Below are positions 21,655 to 35,172 of a stretch of DNA of 64,000 nt, in pieces. The position numbers were made by a program, and so were the translations under genes. Location: contig JAIVEN010000003.1 of the NCBI GenBank assembly GCA_026686845.1, positions 1,304,501 through 1,368,500 of the forward strand, given 5' to 3'. Numbering within the stretch: position 1 is the first letter of the stretch; each line of letters begins with the position of its first letter. The notes beneath the pieces were generated by a model. That model did not search any database. It was not told where the DNA came from and was given only the letters and a program-made list of their open reading frames with translations. Origin of the DNA: Adenanthera pavonina (lineage: Eukaryota > Streptophyta > Magnoliopsida > Fabales > Fabaceae).

Positions 21655-23790
21655 ATTTCACATAGCAAAGACTAAAACTTTGTTTTTTCCGACAACCACT
21701 CAAATTTTTTGTCATTAAATCATTGACTGAAATTAGAATATAATATTTGATCATTATTTCAAGTAAATAGTTCTGTCCATGTTCGACTCTATTTAACAAT
21801 AGAAAAGATTCCCTTATAATTAATAATGTAAGTCCAATTCAATTGTTCAAATTAAGTCACTTTCGCTACCTGATTACCCTCACCTTCACCTTGTATCCAA
21901 TAGTCACTTCTTGGGTCACATAAGCGTTGTGGGCACATGGCACATGGTCCTCTTCGCTGCACCGTTCTCACTACATTTCAACCTCTTTCAGTTCCTTCCA
22001 GTATCAAATCATCCAGACTCTGATAGCCGCATTGAATTCTGACTTTTATTTATTTTAATGACATATTTCATAAATTTTGCATAAACAATATTATTTTTCT
22101 CTCATTTTTTACCCTGAAAAATAAAATTATTTAAAAATACAACTTTGAGACAAGATTAGGAGGAATAAATAATGTATATCTTTCGTTTCTTTTATTTATT
22201 TCACATACCAAAGACTAAAACTTAATTTGTTTTTCCGTCAACCACTCAAATTTTTTTACCATTAAATCATTGACTGAAATTACATTATAATATTTTATCA
22301 TTAATTTAAGTAAATAGTTCTGTCCATGTTAAGATTCTATTAAATGAAAATTAAACCTTTAGTTTCTAAACTTTGCATTGATTTTTAAATTAGTTTCTGA
22401 AATAATTTTTTTTAGATAATGCCCCCTAATCTATTTAATGGTAGCATGGTTAGTCCCTTAACTATCAGACTCTTTTCAAATTGGTCCTTGTAAGTGCCAC
22501 GTGGAAAGATTGAAGATGTGGTAGATGAAGTTGTTAATGTGGTATACACGTGAGTAACGGATGCTAACTAGAATTAAAGAGTGGCTGATTTTGGTACCTA
22601 TGTTTTACCATAATTTGTAATTTAATCCTTAAACTTTATTATTTTTCTTAAATTCATCCTCAAACTTGTCTTACATTTAAGCATTTATTCTTTAACTATT
22701 TAAACGTTAGTCATCTCATCTATAAGTGTGATAAGTAGCAAGGAAAATACAAAGACAAAGATGACAAGCTCAAATATGTGTACAGTGAAAAACAACAATA
22801 AGAAATTGTGTTAGGGAGTGAAGATTATCATTTTTTGTGAGTCCCTATTTTAAGCTTAGACATTAAAAAAACTATTATTTAAAATGCAAAGAGATGGTTT
22901 GTGTTAGTTATTTTAATATTTTGAAATTGCATTTTACTTATTTCAGTATTATTTGAAATCCAAGTTTACAGTTTGAATGTTCATGTTTGAACTAAGGACT
23001 CATAAAAAATGATGGTCTTCACTTTCTAAGAAAATTCCTTACCATTATTCTTCACTATTCACCTATTTGATCTCACTGTCTTTATCTTCATGTTTTTCCT
23101 ACCACCTGTTACACTTACGGATAAGAAGACTAATTTGAAAGAGTTGAAGGATGAATGATCAAATGGAAGCAAAGTTTGAGAAAAAAAATTGATAAAAGTA
23201 AAAAATTTAAGGATTAAATTACAAATTGTGGTAAAATGTATTATTAAAATCAGCTAGTCTTTAATCCTAACTAGCATCCCTTGTCCAAGTATCTACCACA
23301 TTAACAACCCCATCTACCATATCAGTAACTCCATTTTCTATATCAACACCATTTCACCTAAATCTTGTCACATAACACTTTTAAATTTATAGGCAATCTA
23401 AAAATTGAGAAACTAATCGTGTCACCATTAAATAGATTGAGGAGTGTTATTAAAAAAAAAGTTCCAGGGGTTGATTTTAAAAACAATGCAAACATTAGAA
23501 CTAAAATGTTAATTTTCCCTTCTATTATACAATAGGACAGATTCCCTTATAATTAATAGTATTGTTAGTTCAATTCAATTGTTGAAATTAAATCACTTCC
23601 ATTATTAAATCACCCAATATTTAATAGCCATATATGACTCTAACTTTTATTTACTTTAAATGAAATATTTGATAAATTGTGCATAAACAAATATTATTTT
23701 TTCTCTCATTTTTAACCCGTCATCAAATAAAATTATTTAAAAATACAACTTTGAGACAAGATTAGGAGGAATAAACAATGTGCCGTACAT
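21655..23790. repeat. Tandem duplication of about 0.54 kb, second copy interrupted
   Basis: Copy A spans about 21655-22180 and copy B about 22195-22343 plus 23520-23790. Shared landmarks in order: caaagactaaaact, ttgactgaaatta, taaatagttctgtccatgtt, agattcccttataattaat, then ttgagacaagattaggagga at 22142 and 23751. Copy B is split by the foldback element at 22344-23519. A single, more diverged version lies 5' of copy 1 at about 2600-3060. Confidence 0.75.
22344..23519. mobile_element. Foldback, MULE-like DNA transposon with long terminal inverted repeats
   Basis: The element is 1176 bp. Left end ATGAAAATTAAACCTTTAG pairs with the reverse complement of the right end, GGGAAAATTAACATTTTAG. The inverted match continues almost to the centre: words such as aatctatttaatggt, acaatttgtaatttaatcc and gtgaagattatcattttttg recur in inverted order. 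Each arm is about 520 bp with a loop of about 110 bp (22870-22985). Flanks carry a 9-base target duplication with one mismatch: ttctattaa (22335-22343) and ttctattat (23520-23528). Nine-base duplications and long TIRs fit non-autonomous Mutator-like elements. No transposase is encoded. Confidence 0.85.
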
Positions 23791-24750
23791 ATAAAATAGC
23801 TAAAAAGAGAGTACATTATAGAAAATTTTGTTTCAATCATAACCTTTGGAAGAATGATAATACAAATGTTCAATACATTTGCTCATGAGGGAATCTAATA
23901 AATTTGTTCACTAATGTATCACCAGTGATGAAATTTGAAAAGTTGTTGAAAGATATTGCGATGCCTTGACTAAAAAATGTAGTTACTTTATCATCAAAGA
24001 TAATAAAATACATAATTATACTCTTTTTTCAGTTAACCAAGAATTTGTCCAATTGAGATTTCCTGATAAAATTTTTAATGAGAGGACTTTTATTATAAAT
24101 ATTGTTATTCCAATTGAATGATCCCATTTGCATGACTAATTAATTATATTCTAAAATATTGATATTTGATTTGTAAAGGTAAGCATTTGAAAGAAAGAAA
24201 TTGTTTGAGGTATACTAAGCTGTCCTGTTGGTCTTTTGCTTTGAAGTATGTATGTGCCAAACTCCTCACCACTGAGCATAAAATTTCGTGATGTTCGATT
24301 CCTTTGAACATACAAATTAGTTAAACTGTCTAATTTGATTTCCTTTCTTCTCGGTTCATATTTATTCTTTAAAGTCACATAATCAATCAAGTCATTACAT
24401 ATAGCATCTAGAGTTAATTTACATGAAGAACATAACACTAACCTCACTGCCCTAAATGATAGAACATGGAATTTATGATCTTGTTTCTTTCATTCATAGG
24501 CACAAGCCTTAACTTTCCATACATAGATTGTTCTCAACAACATCCTAAATAACATAAGAAACACATAATCACAACTACTAACATCTGCAACTCAAACTGC
24601 AAGAGGGGTTAACATTATTTGGCTGGTTGATCACAAATTCTTACAAACCCATTGATAAGATCGTCATTGACTGATTTGCCCCCCTATTCTCGTCATAGTC
24701 AAGAAACTGTGATATCTTTATTTCAGTAAGCAAAATCAGTGAAAAGTTTA

Positions 24751-25261
24751 TTACTGGTAAGAGGACTTGGATCTCATGGTGTACTCGGCAACAAGTTGGG
24801 CAAAAGAAGATGACTTGTCCTCTAGCAATCTTGTTGGAGAGTCAAACTCCTCAATGAGTCCTGCATCAATATCAAATGAGATCATATAAAACGAAGGGGA
24901 AAAACGTGCATCAAAGAACAGAAATAATATCTTCAAAGAACAATAACAAGCATCTTAATTGACCTTGATTGAGAAGCAGAACCATATCACTGCCGAGAAC
25001 GGAAGTTATTCTGTGTGCAATTGTAATGACTGTACAATCAGAAAAGTGTTGTCGAAGAGTTTGCTGAATCAAATTATCTGTGGCAGTATCCACGGATGCA
25101 GTAGCTTCATCAAGCACCAACACCTTACTTTTCTTAAGTAATACCCTACCAAGGCATACCAACTGCCTCTGACCCATGCTCCAATTCTCACCATTTTCAG
25201 TAACTACACCCATTTTCCAAAAACCAGCAAAATTTCAGTTCTGGGATCAGAAACAGTATAC

Positions 25262-25293
<32 letters not shown>

Positions 25294-28200
25294 GCACCAA
25301 CAGTATACTATATACTTACGTTAAAGGGAAAACATAAAAAAACAAACCTGTAGAGTCTAGCTTTCCTTCTTTCTTTCGAACTTCATCTCCAAGTTGACAC
25401 TTATCCAGAGCCTACAAGCATGTCAATCAATGAAGGTAAAACCATATTACGAAAGAGAGACAAGTTTAATTTTGAGACAGGACCTAATATTTGTGTGCAT
25501 CATGTGTTTATTTGCACATATAACAAACTTACCTCCCAAATGTGCTCATCCGTGTACTCTTCCAATGGGTCCAGGTTACTTCTCACTGTCCCTTCAAACA
25601 TGGTTGGATCTTGAGGAATAATACTAAGTCTAGACCTCAAATCATGAAGTCCAATTGATGTGATGTTGATGCCGTCAATTACAATTTGCCCAGCAGTTGG
25701 GTCAATGATTCGAAAAAGTGTTTGTATAAGAGTTGTTTTACCACTTCCTGTTCTCCCCACAATTCCTGTTTTCAGTTCTCCATGAAATGTGCATGTTATG
25801 CCTCGCAACACAAGCGGTAGATGTGGGGCATAACGAGCCTTCATAATATGCATGAATATTTTTTTATATTAGTACAAACATAATGTTAAATCCATGAATT
25901 AGAAAAAAAAAAAAATCCTTTCATAAGCATAACATTTCATTTTGAAGTTAAATTTCAACCCTTGATAAGAGAAAAACTTAGCTCAAGTTTTACAGATTAA
26001 CTGACAAAAAACAAAAAAAGAAGGCAAAGAGAATCCCAACATGCACCATATGAATGGGATATGCACTTGAAGTCATATTTATGACTAACAGTACCTGCAA
26101 ATCACGAATATCAACTTCTCCATGTGAGGGCCAAGAAGGATTGGGTCGATTTTCTTCTATTACAAGAGGAGGCTCACTTGGAATGCAACTATATTGAAGT
26201 ATTCTCTCCACTGATATAATTTTGTTCTCCATGTTGCAAAGATTCCATATCACCCAAGCTTGTAACATGTTTAGATTAAGTCCATATGTAACAGCTAAAC
26301 CAGCAATACCTTCAGAAATCAGAAATAATATAAAAGTAAACAATTACCCTCCGTTACCTTCATCACATAAGTAGAATAACCGTCAATAGGTCAATAGGTT
26401 AAGATACCAAAATTGAATTGCTTACCTGGATCTATGACTCCCCGTGGCATAAGTATCAAGAATATCAAGGAAAAAGCAAATGTGATAGAAGACAACATAT
26501 CCAAGCGGAAGCAGAGCCATTCCATAGCACCAGCAATATTGAACTTCGGCCGAGAATACCCATCCATCAGTCTCATATTTGTTTCCTGAAATCTTGACTC
26601 TTGATCAAAGCTCCTGATGGTTGTTGTTCCTGAAATTGTTTCAGCAAAGTGTTGAATGACTGGAGCTTTGCATACTCCAACTAACCGTGATAGTTCTCGA
26701 GCTGACGGTAAATAATATTGCTGCAGAATTTTAAGTTCATGAGAAATAAGTTGTCAGTATATAAGATGATAAAGTACACACAACAATAGGGAAGAAGTGC
26801 ATAATCTCTGCAAGCAAAGACTGTGCAAGCCAGCAAAGGAAGAATATACTAGAAATATGCAAAAACTTATATCATGTAAGATAACATGGTTTAAGCAAAA
26901 TACCTGATACCAAATGCTTATTGATATCACAGGTATAAAGATGATGAAAACCTGCCATGCAGCTTGAGACATCACTGCTATTATTCCTAGAAGTTGGATC
27001 ATAGAAAAGGCAAATGCTGCAACTTGATAAGGAATGGCTAGATCCACTGCACTTTGGTCTGTGGAAGCCTACAAGAGAACAAACAGGAAAAGAAAAAGAT
27101 TCTCAATGACTCAATCCGTTACTCTTGAAATAGTGATTGAAGAAAACCAACAAGATGAAAGGGACAATTGAGTTAAAGGATTAAACAATTTCAAATACAT
27201 AAACTATAATATCTTAACACTCAAAACATTAGATAAGTGAAAACAAGAATAGAAAACAATGGTACATCCAGACTTCTTACTCTATTAATGATCCTTCCAC
27301 TTGGAGTGGCATCAAAAAATGACATAGGTGCACGGAAAATGCACAAGTGCATTTTATTGAAGAGCAGAGTTGCAGTCTTATAACCAGCTGTGGCAAGAAG
27401 CAATGCTCGAGCAAGGATGTTGAAAGCACTTCCCATGGCCATAGCAACATAGACAATTATAAGCATATAGGCTCCAACAGGTGGTTCCACATCTGAAGAA
27501 ATGGGCGTTGCCCAAGCCATCCAATAGTCGCTTCCAATTTGTAGGAGTTGAAACAGAATTTGAGTCAACAATATAAATGGAACAAAAGCTCCTCCATATG
27601 CTGTTGTAATATAGTCCCAGTAGACTGAAAGCCCAACTTTACCTTTCTCCCTTTCTTCCTCTTGAATAAGCTGGCCTTTTGGTTCAACTACATCATTTGT
27701 TTTATCACTTTGCCTATCTTTGTTTGCCTCTTTTTCTTCTGTAACTTGTGCACCAGAGATATTTCCTTCTTGATCTTCCGTACTTAATTTATCGGGCACT
27801 TTCCCTCCATCTAGTGAATCAAGGGCAGACAAAGCTTTTTTATGTGCACCAACAAGCTCCATAAAGTCAGACCCTGAGTTAAGCAAATCATTATACTTTC
27901 CACATTGAGTAATTTCCCCATCTTTCATGACCTGCGAAAAAAGGTACAATATAAATATATTAGAGGACATAAAACATAGTAAATTCCCTAGGACATAATT
28001 AGGATTACAAATTGAAAATATCTTACCAAGATAAGATCCGCAGCAGGTAAGAACTCTACTTGATGAGTGATATAAATAACTGTTCTTGAACTTAAATGGC
28101 CAAGTAAACATTCCTGCCACATGCAGATATAAAGAAAGGGCTAATTAACTAATTAACTAAAATATTTAAAGAAAAGTGACGCTAAAGTAAGGATCATGTT

Positions 28201-30667
28201 TCAAAAATTAATGAAAAAGAATAATTTTTAGTCTACTAATATTATAGAGCATATAAGTTATGAAGCCAAATCTATATTGCAAACAATAAACAAAATTATC
28301 AAAATGAGTTACCTTAAAGAGGTGGGATCCTGTATGAGCATCCACAGCGCTGAAAGGATCATCAAATAGATAAATATCAGCATCTTGGTAAAGAGCTCGT
28401 GCAATTTGTATTCTCTGTTTCTGTCCACCACTCAAATTGATTCCCCTCTCTCCAATAATTGTTTGATCACCGAATGGCAAAATTTCCAAGTCCTTCTTCA
28501 AGGAGCATGCTTCAAGGACCTTTTCATACCTTTCCCTATCCATCTCCCTACCAAATAGTATATTCTCTTCGATCTTGCCACTTTGTATCCATGGAGATTG
28601 AGCAACAAAGGCCTTAGTTCCACACACCCTTAAGATTCCAGATATTTTTGGCACTTCTCCCAAAATACAAGATAGTAGACTAGACTTGCCTGAGCCAACA
28701 GTACCACAGACAGCAACTCTCATGCCTTGCAAGACGGTGAGATTTATCCCTTTCAATGTTGTATTAGGGGAAGATAAATCCCAAGAGAAATTACCATTAA
28801 CTACTTCGATAGCAATGTTAGAACTACTCCTAGTAAGCTTCTCTATAACATCGGACTGCAAATCGTCAAGGCGAAGGAATGATGCAATCCTATCCAAAGA
28901 TACCTTAGTTTGTGCTATCATTGAAATTGTGTCAGGAAGATTATAAATGGGCTCCTGAAGTATTCGAATTGTTGCAAGTGCAGACAAGATCTTTCCTGAC
29001 TCAAGTGGGACTCCAATAAGTATACAAGTACCAAAAGTAACCACTGACACAAATGTGGGCGCACCCCAAAAGACAAAGGTGATAATGGCTGATGTATAAA
29101 AGTATTTCCTTAACCAGCCTTCCTCTGTCTTCCTCAGTTCAATAACCTTAGACAGAAACTTCATTTCCCATCCCTGTAGTTTGAGAATTCTCATGTTCCT
29201 TAAAATCTCAGATGTGGTCTTCATTCTTCTATCTTTTGACTCCATCAACTTGTCTTGAATCTTTTCTTGCAACGACCCCAAAGGAACATTTGCCAACATG
29301 ACGATAACAGTAGCAACAAATGCAGAAATAGAAGCTATCCCAAGATTTTTATACAAGATAAACAACGCCAATACAACCTGCAGAATTACCAACCACATAT
29401 CATGCATATACCAAACGAAGTCACCTACTCTTTCAGCATCAACCGTCATGAAATTGATTATTTCCCCAGAAGTATGGCTCTGCTTGGACTGACATGAAAG
29501 GGTCAAACCTTTATTATAGATCATTGTCACAAGCAGTGCTCTGATCCTAATTCCAACTTGCTGCAACCTAAAGAACCAGTGCCTCTGTGAAAGGCACTCT
29601 ACAAGCTTTGCAACAAAAAATGCAATCACCAAAATATATCCCTCATTCTTAAATGTTTGTTTGCCATTGAGGTATTGAACAAAAGTGTCAATGAGATATG
29701 GACCAACATAAGAAGCCACTGTGCATAAAAGTGCAAGAATAGCGGTTCCAGAGATCTCTTTCCAAGCTGAGACAATTAATGACTTCACCAGCTTAAGTGT
29801 GGTCACTCTGTTTATTGCACCACAATCAGCCTCAAGTTTATTTCTGAAAGCTGGAAAAGCTCCAATCACACTGTCACAACTAGCTAGTTGTGGGACATCC
29901 TCAAGGTCTAAAGTCTTCTTTTTGCCAGCAGCAATCAGAGGACCCACCCAAGAGAACGTAAGAATGCTGAAAATTCCAGCATTTGAGTAAGGAGTAACAG
30001 TTTCTGCCCCCTTGATCTTATTTAACTCTGACACATTACTAGCATCAGTATTATCATTCAAAAGAGGCTCTTGAAGAATGCTATCTTCATCCTCATTTTT
30101 CACAAAAAGCACCACGTAGCAAAAGAACACACTCACCAAAGAGGAAACACCATCAGAAATTAAGTACAGAAGGGGAAACGAATCGTGTTTTAGATGGAGA
30201 ATAATGTCCAGCACAAAGCAATAACAGGAAATAAGGAGGTAGAAAGCGCACCAAGCTCTGAAGAAGAGTGGAAATCTCCTTCCACCTGAATTGAAGAATC
30301 CTGTGCGCAAGTATGCCCAGACAACGCCCCAAGCTACTGTTTTAAGCGCTAAATCCAAAAGGGTCACGAACTTTTCATCCGTCCATCCATTTTTATACCA
30401 ATAGATGTAGTACAGTAGACACATGACAAGATTAAATGCAGAAGCACCCAAAGAACAAAACAGAGTCCTCGGATACAGAGTGCCCCTGAATCTCTCTTTG
30501 GAACCATCCCTAGAACCCACTGCAATTTTATTCCACACCCATGAGACGAAAAACGCTACTAACAAAAGTAGGTGGCTAGAAGCAGACAACAAATGGAAGA
30601 AAATGGGTTTTAGGAGAAGACCCACGGCAGAGTACATTAGCGGATTGTGTGGGAAAACAAACGACAT
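24751..30667 (-). CDS. ABCC3-like: ABCC (MRP-type) ABC transporter, intact ten-exon gene, 1495 aa
   Basis: Exons on the minus strand: 28313..30667, 28027..28113, 27281..27931, 26904..27068, 26426..26720, 26095..26309, 25533..25838, 25348..25411, 24964..25203, 24751..24860. All introns have GT/AG borders and the phases join to 4488 nt. Start: ATG 30667 is the only candidate after an in-frame TGA at 30686-30688 and matches the paralogs. Layout: TMD0 (about 1-210), linker, membrane domain 1 (about 290-570), NBD1 with Walker A GTVGSGKS (655-662), signature LSGGQ (745-749) and Walker B IYLFDD, then membrane domain 2 (about 880-1180), and NBD2 with Walker A GRTGSGKT (1284-1291), WSMGQ and VLVLDE (about 1406-1411). 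All catalytic residues are present. Length fits the family (about 1500). Family knowledge: ATP-driven export of glutathione conjugates, chlorophyll catabolites or other organic anions into the vacuole; substrate is not deducible. Motifs resemble the Arabidopsis ABCC3 clade. Confidence 0.93.
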
Positions 30668-31020
30668 AGCTAAGTTAAACAAGAATCACAAATTAGCGTC
30701 AAAAACGGAACTTTCTGAAATGGGGTTTTACGAAATGGGGGCGCTGGAGGGATTCACGGGTTCTGGTTCAGATTCAGGTTCGCGCCAGATTGAGAATAAA
30801 AAGCTGATAAAAAACTAAGCTTAAAAAGGCAGAGAGTGAGAGTGTGAGAGGAAGAGAAAGAGTCAAAGATTGTATTCCTTTGAGAGAGGTTAACGTGGTG
30901 CCCAAGGATAAATGGGCGGAGAGGGCCAAGGAAGGAGAATGAGAGGGACTGGTTTCCTGGAAAGCGGTGAGCTTTTGAAAGAGAAAGCATGGTCTCCGCT
31001 CCGCGCGGCATCATGGTTAT
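30668..31020 (-). promoter_or_regulatory. 5' leader and proximal promoter of the intact ABCC gene
   Basis: On the minus strand a TATA-like CTTTTTAAGC (30820-30829) lies about 155 bases before the ATG, preceded by a CT-rich tract of the CTCTCACTCTCTGCC kind typical of plant core promoters. The word is conserved upstream of both paralogs. An 86-codon ORF here (30754-31014) ends before the gene and looks like leader or promoter sequence, not a protein. Confidence 0.45.
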
Positions 31021-34000
31021 AATAGAAATTTGGATACGATTTTGTATATTTTATTATGATATTTTTATTTAACGTAGATAATAGATCGTATCTGCTGAGA
31101 ATAATCTCAATATATTTTTTTTAAATCTTGCACTTTTACCCGAAAAAATTCGAATCTTTGACGTCTTGGCTTCTTGCCATTGGATGGAGAGTAAAAAATA
31201 TTTTTTTAAAATTAAATAAATTAATATGGATATATTTTAAAATTTATTTTATATATAAAATAGAAAATAATATAATAAATATAAAATAAAAATAATTTTA
31301 AGAATAAAAAAGTTGATATTCTTTTATTAGGAAACAATGTAAAGAAATAAAAAGTATTAAATAATTAATAAAAATATAATAAATATTATATAAATATGTC
31401 TGTCAAAAAAATATGGTATAAAAATGATCTCTTTTCTCCAATTACCGCTTTTAATCTGAATTGAAATAGCCAAATAGGTTCCATGCATTTATTTTTACAT
31501 AAGCTGCCCTATTCACAAAAGGCTAACTACAATTTTGATTTTTCTATTAAATAAATAATTAATTTAGTATATGAACTGATTTGAAAACATAATTTTTATG
31601 AGAATAATTTAGTATATATTATTACTAAATAACTGAAAAGCCTATTTATTCATATCCATAAGAATGTTGAAATTCAAATTTGAAAAAAAGTGTTAATCGA
31701 AAAAAATTGAAAAAAAAATACGCATCCATAGAAGAAATAACAACTATTTTTATTTTTATTTTTTATATTATACATTGATTCTAATTTAACGCACGTCATC
31801 GTCATATTCAAACAAAGAAAAGCTTTAATGGCATGACTTTTTATCAAAATCTTAATTAAAAGTTTTAAATTTCTTCCACACAACTATTTTTGGTTAATAC
31901 TACTCGTCTTGTCATATTTTAAAGGAAAAAATCCATTAAAATTAAGTATAATTAGTGGTTTTGTCTCGGGAGTCTAATTTCTGATGCAGGAATTTTTTTT
32001 ATACATACAGGATCTTAAATTATTATCTTAGGCTTCCCGTGTTCATTTTTTGATTGAATAGGTGGTAAAAAAAAAAAGATTGAATAAAATATAATTAAAA
32101 GTAAGACGTTGACTATGGCACTATAATAAAATAGGATCCGAATAAGTATTTAAAATATTTAAGTATCTTTATCTTACTTTCACAGTACAAATTTGCACTT
32201 GAACTTTTCAGATATACCATAAAAGGAAATGTAAATACAGTTCGTATGCGTCTCCTTAATAGTTAATAAATAATTTCAAATTGGTTACATAGAAATATAT
32301 AATTATGGCTAAATTTTATATTACAGTTATACCGGTCACGTTTTAAATCATTAGAATTATTTTTTTGTTTTTATCGGATTAAAATTAAATTTTAACAGTA
32401 CATATACAGATAAGAGATACTCTATCATTTGTATTCAAAATTTTTCTCATATTAATAGGAATTAATAGTGGGTGAATTAAAATTACATTCTAACAGTACA
32501 TATAGAGATATGAGATAATCTATCATATTGTATTCAAAATTTTTCTTTTATTAATGGCGGGTGCATATCCGTAGGCATTAATAGGGGGCGCATATCAACC
32601 ACTTTTGCTCTTTTTATTTTTAACAAAACAAAAATCATGCAATAGTTTCACCATTTAATTTTTTTTTGTTTTTTAAAGTTTGGTTTCCTAATTTTTCTTG
32701 TTATAATTTTGTCTCTTACTTTCATTTTAAATTGCACTTTAATCAATTAATTTTGTTTTAATCTAATTACACTTTTTTACATATAAAAGCTGCTTACATT
32801 TTGTCTACTTTTTCTTTTTGGCCTAGTTTACATTTGGTCTTTTTTTTTTTCACGTAACTTACCTCCTCACTTTCTCTTTTCGCTATGGGTTTATTAGGCA
32901 ACATCGAAGATAGAGATGTTCACAAATCAAGCTGGTCTAGGCATCACATTCCTTATGTCAAGTTTGGCCTAGTATAAAATAAAAAACTAAAACAATAAAC
33001 AAATAATAGATTAATTTAATTGATTAATAAAAAAATATAATTACTTTCATCCAAAATATATTCTTAAGAAAATAATATTAGGATAAAAATTTTTTTAAAA
33101 TTTTCAATAAACAATAATTATATATTATTTATTTTTATATAATATTGAGTTAAGAAATAAATTTAAAATTTAAAATAAAATTAAAAATTGAAATAAAAAA
33201 TGTATCTATCATAATTATAAAATTAATTTATTATATGAGACATATTAGAAAAAATAATCATATAAACTTATTCAATATTCTTAAAAAATAAAAGAAAAGA
33301 GAGAAATTGAAATATCTATATATATATATATATACACACACACACCAAGCTAGGTCAACACGAACCTATACCTTCCTTGAGGCCGGACTTGGCACAGTAT
33401 TCCACTCATTTCAGTATTTTCTTTTTCTGATCCGACTCGCCTGGCCCAAAATGACCAAAATATACTGGGTCAACTACGCCACAAGCTACATTGAACAGTA
33501 ATATTGTCCATTATTAAACAATTTCTTTAATTCAAACCATCTTATACATGAAAAGCTACAACTTTCACAAATTGAAATCAAGTTGTATAGATTCATAAAG
33601 ACAACAAAAGTTTTTAATGTAGTTGCATACTTAGCATTTGAATTCAAAACCAATGATTAAGTTAATATAATTGTTTAACACAGAAATTATTTAAGTGATC
33701 ATAAAGTCATATATATGTTTTTATAAAAATTCTTATTTAAAAGTTTTATAGGTAAGCAAATAGTTGAATGGTTTTAAAATTTAAGCTAATAACTTGCAAC
33801 AAAATAAAATTAAGTAATAATAGTGAAATCTAAGACATGATAGAGATGAAATTAAGACAAATAAAATTAAGAGTAAATTATATTTTTTATAATTTTTTTG
33901 CAATTACATATGCTTTTTATTTTTAAAATTATTATAAATCTCTCTTTAGTTTTATTGAAACTATATGGGTTTCCCAAAATTTATTGGTATTACAAACGAA

Positions 34001-35172
34001 AAAAAAATCCTCAATTTCCCCTTAATTTCAAACCAAATCAAATACTAGTTTTCAGGTTTTCTAGTTGAAATGGTCGGTATGGTACATATTTTTGTACCAT
34101 AAAATTAATAGATTAAATAAAATTCAAAATGGAATGAAAAGTATACTTTATATTGAAATTAATATCTATATATCAATAGAAATAAATAATGATTTGCCAA
34201 CTTCTCTTTCTTGGTTCATTGTTATACCCTTGATCAACAAGGTAAGGGATCTAATGTTGACTTTATGAAATTTTAGCATACACATGTGAGGAGGTATTTG
34301 TACATATATAATATTACTTATATAATTATTTTTATCTATAATCAATAAATCAACTCATTAAAATAAAAAATAGTATTAAATATTTTAAAATTTATAGTAT
34401 AAATATTAAAATAAATAATAAAATGTTTTTAACAACTTATTATAAATAAAATTTTTATCATTTCTTCTTTACAATGAAACATCATTTGATAAAAAAACTA
34501 CAAAAACATTATATTTTTTACAAACATTAATGAGACTATCTTTATCACACTTTAAAAATCCAAAATATTCCTATTTTATTAACGGAATTCAAAGTGGTAC
34601 AGATATGTACAAAATAATACAAATGAATATATATGTACATGTATAGTATGCACATCGTATTGTATTATATTGTGTATCGAATATGGACAAATTTACTTCT
34701 TGGTATTTGAATAAAAATTCAACATATGAAGCCACATATGTAAATATTAAAAATGTGTATAGCTATTATTTAATTAAGTGTTGATAAAGTGGTCTAATTT
34801 GAAATTAAAATAAAGTTTGGGGGTATAAATGTGATGGAATTAATATATAGAAACTAGAAAAATATTTATGATTTGTTGATAGATGAATTGTAAATATTAC
34901 ATAAAGTTTTTTATAAATAGGGGTTATGATTCCCAAATTGGCTATAGTGCTGAAATGTCTTATGGCACCTCTTATTAGAGAACATTTTAGATATTTCCTA
35001 CACTCATAATATGGAATATTCAATTGACTTATCAACCCATAGACTCTTGTGATCTTCATTGGCTATGAATTTAAAATGAATTTGATAGTGTTCGTAGTTT
35101 TAGGGCCTCTTTCAAAATCAATACACTTCTGCATTCAATTTTTTATTCTTAAGAATTGATATGGGTTTGCAT
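31021..35172. other. AT-rich intergenic DNA upstream of the ABCC array
   Basis: No gene is supported; ORFs are short and of biased composition. It holds a weak copy of the ABCC upstream block (32035-32115), a direct duplication (32381-32570), a TA/CA microsatellite (33318-33346), and a GC-richer patch at 33347-33480 that may be a transposon remnant. Confidence 0.6.
32381..32570. repeat. Direct duplication of about 95 bp
   Basis: The first copy (about 32381-32470) and second (about 32476-32570) share taacagtacatata, gataagagata or its variant, ctatcat, and gtattcaaaatttttct. Both are followed by an attaat(a/g)g word that repeats again near 32577. Confidence 0.7.

Larger units (their letters stand above)
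20741..24750. other. Spacer between the ABCC pseudogene and the intact ABCC gene
   Basis: No gene is supported. Bases 21100-21900 match the 5' flank of copy 1. A tandem duplication covers 21655-22180 and 22195-23790 (the second copy is interrupted by a foldback element). Bases 23800-24440 show nothing that I can identify; a 98-codon minus-strand ORF at 24151-24447 has no recognisable content. Bases 24440-24750 are the 3' flank of the intact ABCC gene and match 6370-6760. Confidence 0.6.

Noticed and set aside
24151..24447. 98-codon minus-strand ORF downstream of the intact ABCC gene
   Set aside because: No family resemblance, no conserved counterpart in the homologous flank of copy 2, and lengths like this arise by chance.
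30668..30682. Extending the intact ABCC protein five residues upstream to a non-ATG codon
   Set aside because: The codon at 30680-30682 is TTG; the first ATG is at 30667 and is the position used by both paralogs.
30754..31014. 86-codon ORF upstream of the intact ABCC gene
   Set aside because: It lies in the promoter and leader region, has pyrimidine-driven serine/leucine composition, is not conserved in the paralog flanks and has no recognisable domain.
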